Positions 49,496-51,484 of a DNA stretch of 51,484 nt are shown here, piece by piece (the first letter of the stretch is position 1; each line of letters starts with the position of its first letter). Made by a program: the position numbers and the translations under genes. This stretch comes from Prolixibacteraceae bacterium. Its GTDB lineage: Bacteria > Bacteroidota > Bacteroidia > Bacteroidales > Prolixibacteraceae. The notes beneath the pieces are model-generated. The model was not told where the DNA came from and made no database searches. It was given only the letters and a program-made list of their open reading frames with translations. The stretch lies in NCBI GenBank assembly GCA_023228025.1, contig JALOCD010000016.1:1-51484 (forward strand). Reading direction: 5' to 3'.

Positions 49496-51484
49496 ATTGA
49501 AAGGTAAATTATTGTTATCCCTTTGGTTGCTCCTTTTTGCCCTTATCAATCTATCGGCACAAAGTCCGCTCGTTCGACATCTGACAACATCAGAGGGACT
49601 ACCCTCAAATGAGGTGTATAAGATCTTTCAGGATAGCAAAAAATTTATCTGGTTTGCTACGGATGCCGGTATAACAAGGTATGACGGGTCAAAATTTAAC
49701 TATTACAGGAAACAGGATGGATTGAGTAGCAACGATGTTATAGATATCAAAGAAGATTCGTTTGGCAGGATCTGGTTTTTCCATTCCAACGCATCTATTA
49801 ATTTCTATTCGGACAATTTCATCCATAACGAAAAAAATACTCCTTTCCTTGATTCCCTGAAAAGCACCGATTGCTTTCGGCAACTTTACGAAGATGAGAA
49901 TCATACACTTTATTTCTACAACAATCCCCAACGGTCGATTCATGTACTCGATTCCAGGAATCATATTACCAGGTACAAATTACCAACTACACCCGTTAAA
50001 AACAATATTAAACCGCATACCATTGAGGCTATGTCCATTCTATATATGAAAAGGGATGCAAAAGGGGATTTTATTTTTTGGACGCCGGCAGGAAGTTACA
50101 CAACAAAGCAATTGTCAAAAAAACCGGTTGAATTAAACGGTTCATTTAGGTTCAGAGAGGTCATTACCTCTTCATCCCACAGCAAATATATCTCGGTCAG
50201 GGAAAAAGGGATGACGAAATTTGAAATAAAGAGATTTAATGATGAAATTACTTTTGACAAAATAGCGCCTATTGATAGCACCGGATCTGAGATTACTTCT
50301 TCCATTTTTGAAGACGAGAATGGAATCATATGGATCTCAACCTATGACAAAGGGGTCTATTGCTTCAAAGAGGGTAAAATCGTTAATCATTTTGAGATCA
50401 AAGATGCGAAATCTATCATCCAGGATCATGAAAAAAATATATGGATCAGCTCGTTGAAGGAGGGGATTTATAAAATCAGCCCCTTTTTCGACCATCACAT
50501 GCACTTCCAACAAACCCATTTCGAGAATTCGGGAATTTTCGCCCTCTGTCAAAACGACAGTACTTCAATTTGGTGCACGAATGGGAGATTGATTTACCTA
50601 TTGAAAAACAATGATTTATTTAAGTTGGATTTTCAAAACACCGAAAAATCGTTTAACCAATTGTTGCAGGTTAACGATCACACCCTAATGGTTGGTGAAA
50701 CCAATAAACGGCCTTTCGCACTGAATGGGGTCCATTTCAATCAGTTGGCAAATAAAATCAGTGTTAAAAACGTAAGCCAGTCACCAATTGTTTTGCAGGA
50801 TTTTAATTATAACAAAGAAAAGGATGAAATCAGTTTGCACAACTCCAATTTTATTTTTCTAATTTCTACAGACCAGTTTTTTAAAAAAATGAGGTATCTA
50901 AGAATTGGAGAACGAATAAACCATATTTATTATAACACCAAAAATGAACTTATAGTCAATGCAAAAAAGAACTATATATATCAAAACAAGATCAAACAGG
51001 AGTTTGAAGGACTATCTTACTTTAACGGTAAAACCATATCGACACACTTGAATTTAAACGGGAAAACAGAATTATTCAACATCGAAGGCGACAGCCTCTT
51101 TTTGTATACCAACAAACAACTGGTGAACCTAACCGCCGCGTTTGAACAACCGATTGATATGCAGATCAAGCATCTGGTTTATCACGATTCGACCCTTTTC
51201 ATTGCCACATCCAGGAACATATATGTATGCAAAAATCCTTTAAATATTCTTAGAAAGGCGACTGTTCTGCTCAACCTGATCGATATCAACTTTAATTCCA
51301 TACACGGAATCCTATTCAACAATGAAAGACTATATATCGCAAGCGACGACGGTTTGACTTCATTGCCTTACTCCGACCTTTCCAACAGCAATGTTCACTC
51401 GCCTACTCCCTATTTCCAATCCATTCAGGTAAACGAACTGGAGAATCAGGTAAACAAAGGGACTATTTCGTCCGTTAGCGGTCA
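49488..51484 (+). CDS. Two-component propeller sensor, probable histidine kinase (3' end missing)
   Basis: The frame is open to the right edge, about 665 residues. It begins at TTG 49488 (or TTG 49497) with a signal peptide (LLLSLWLLLFALINLSAQ). Repeated two-component-regulator propeller blades follow, the first being LTTSEGLPSNEVYKIFQDS with WFATDAGITRYDG; later ones are FEDENGIIWISTYDKGVYCF and DHEKNIWISSLKEGIYKI. In Bacteroidota such a periplasmic propeller next to a LytTR regulator usually precedes a Y_Y_Y domain, a transmembrane helix and a LytS-type kinase, which would lie past the edge. Some central blades have lost the canonical motif. Confidence 0.88.
   Translation, partial: MTELKGKLLLSLWLLLFALINLSAQSPLVRHLTTSEGLPSNEVYKIFQDSKKFIWFATDAGITRYDGSKFNYYRKQDGLSSNDVIDIKEDSFGRIWFFHSNASINFYSDNFIHNEKNTPFLDSLKSTDCFRQLYEDENHTLYFYNNPQRSIHVLDSRNHITRYKLPTTPVKNNIKPHTIEAMSILYMKRDAKGDFIFWTPAGSYTTKQLSKKPVELNGSFRFREVITSSSHSKYISVREKGMTKFEIKRFNDEITFDKIAPIDSTGSEITSSIFEDENGIIWISTYDKGVYCFKEGKIVNHFEIKDAKSIIQDHEKNIWISSLKEGIYKISPFFDHHMHFQQTHFENSGIFALCQNDSTSIWCTNGRLIYLLKNNDLFKLDFQNTEKSFNQLLQVNDHTLMVGETNKRPFALNGVHFNQLANKISVKNVSQSPIVLQDFNYNKEKDEISLHNSNFIFLISTDQFFKKMRYLRIGERINHIYYNTKNELIVNAKKNYIYQNKIKQEFEGLSYFNGKTISTHLNLNGKTELFNIEGDSLFLYTNKQLVNLTAAFEQPIDMQIKHLVYHDSTLFIATSRNIYVCKNPLNILRKATVLLNLIDINFNSIHGILFNNERLYIASDDGLTSLPYSDLSNSNVHSPTPYFQSIQVNELENQVNKGTISSVSG

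Overview
The window looks like chromosome of a Bacteroidota bacterium, most likely class Bacteroidia; I cannot fix the order. The signs are TAnnTTTG promoter elements, few recognisable Shine-Dalgarno sites, a Rho factor with a long low-complexity N-terminal insert, a short RpoD-type sigma factor, a DUF2027-Smr protein, a Wzi-family outer-membrane protein, a tmRNA tag ending in ALAA, and a LytTR regulator paired with a beta-propeller sensor. A large pyruvate:ferredoxin oxidoreductase suggests anaerobic or microaerobic metabolism. Two futalosine-pathway genes indicate menaquinone synthesis by that route.

Layout. 1-7250: a truncated WecA/MraY-type transferase, a VanZ-like protein, DUF2027-Smr, a nucleotidyltransferase with a truncated partner, queA, a Wzi-like protein and rnpB (the last five on the minus strand). 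7700-12600: fabD, an orphan cas6 and an M16 peptidase. 12600-17200: tmRNA (ssrA), rpe, a sigma factor, and rho behind a good Bacteroidota promoter. 17300-26700: an AAA ATPase, nifJ, a four-helix-bundle protein, folE, mqnB-mqnD, a TonB-like protein and a metal-binding HMA protein. 26800-38900: clpB, a GH95-like glycosidase, an MBL hydrolase, an M3 peptidase, a DUF151 nuclease, thyA, folA and ppa. 38900-41830: a small AT-rich accessory island with REP palindromes, a secreted hypothetical protein, a MITE-like element, a hicB antitoxin whose hicA seems deleted, and a Y1 (IS200/RAYT-type) transposase beside its own palindrome pair. 41835-51484: comM/yifB, mutL, an operon of two rhomboids and a membrane EEP protein, and a LytTR regulator followed by its truncated sensor.

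The striking theme is repeats. Nearly every larger intergenic gap holds short tandem repeats with 7, 8 or 9 bp units. Five copies of a larger unit built from three small hairpins are also present; its third stem keeps pairing through a compensatory base change between copies. The same short repeats sit in frame inside three otherwise normal housekeeping genes: queA, mutL and the DUF2027-Smr gene. In each case the insert falls in a surface loop or linker. Repeat units also adjoin decayed loci: a truncated HepT-like ORF and a possible 3' gene remnant after clpB. I see no CRISPR array, prophage or ordinary tRNA gene.
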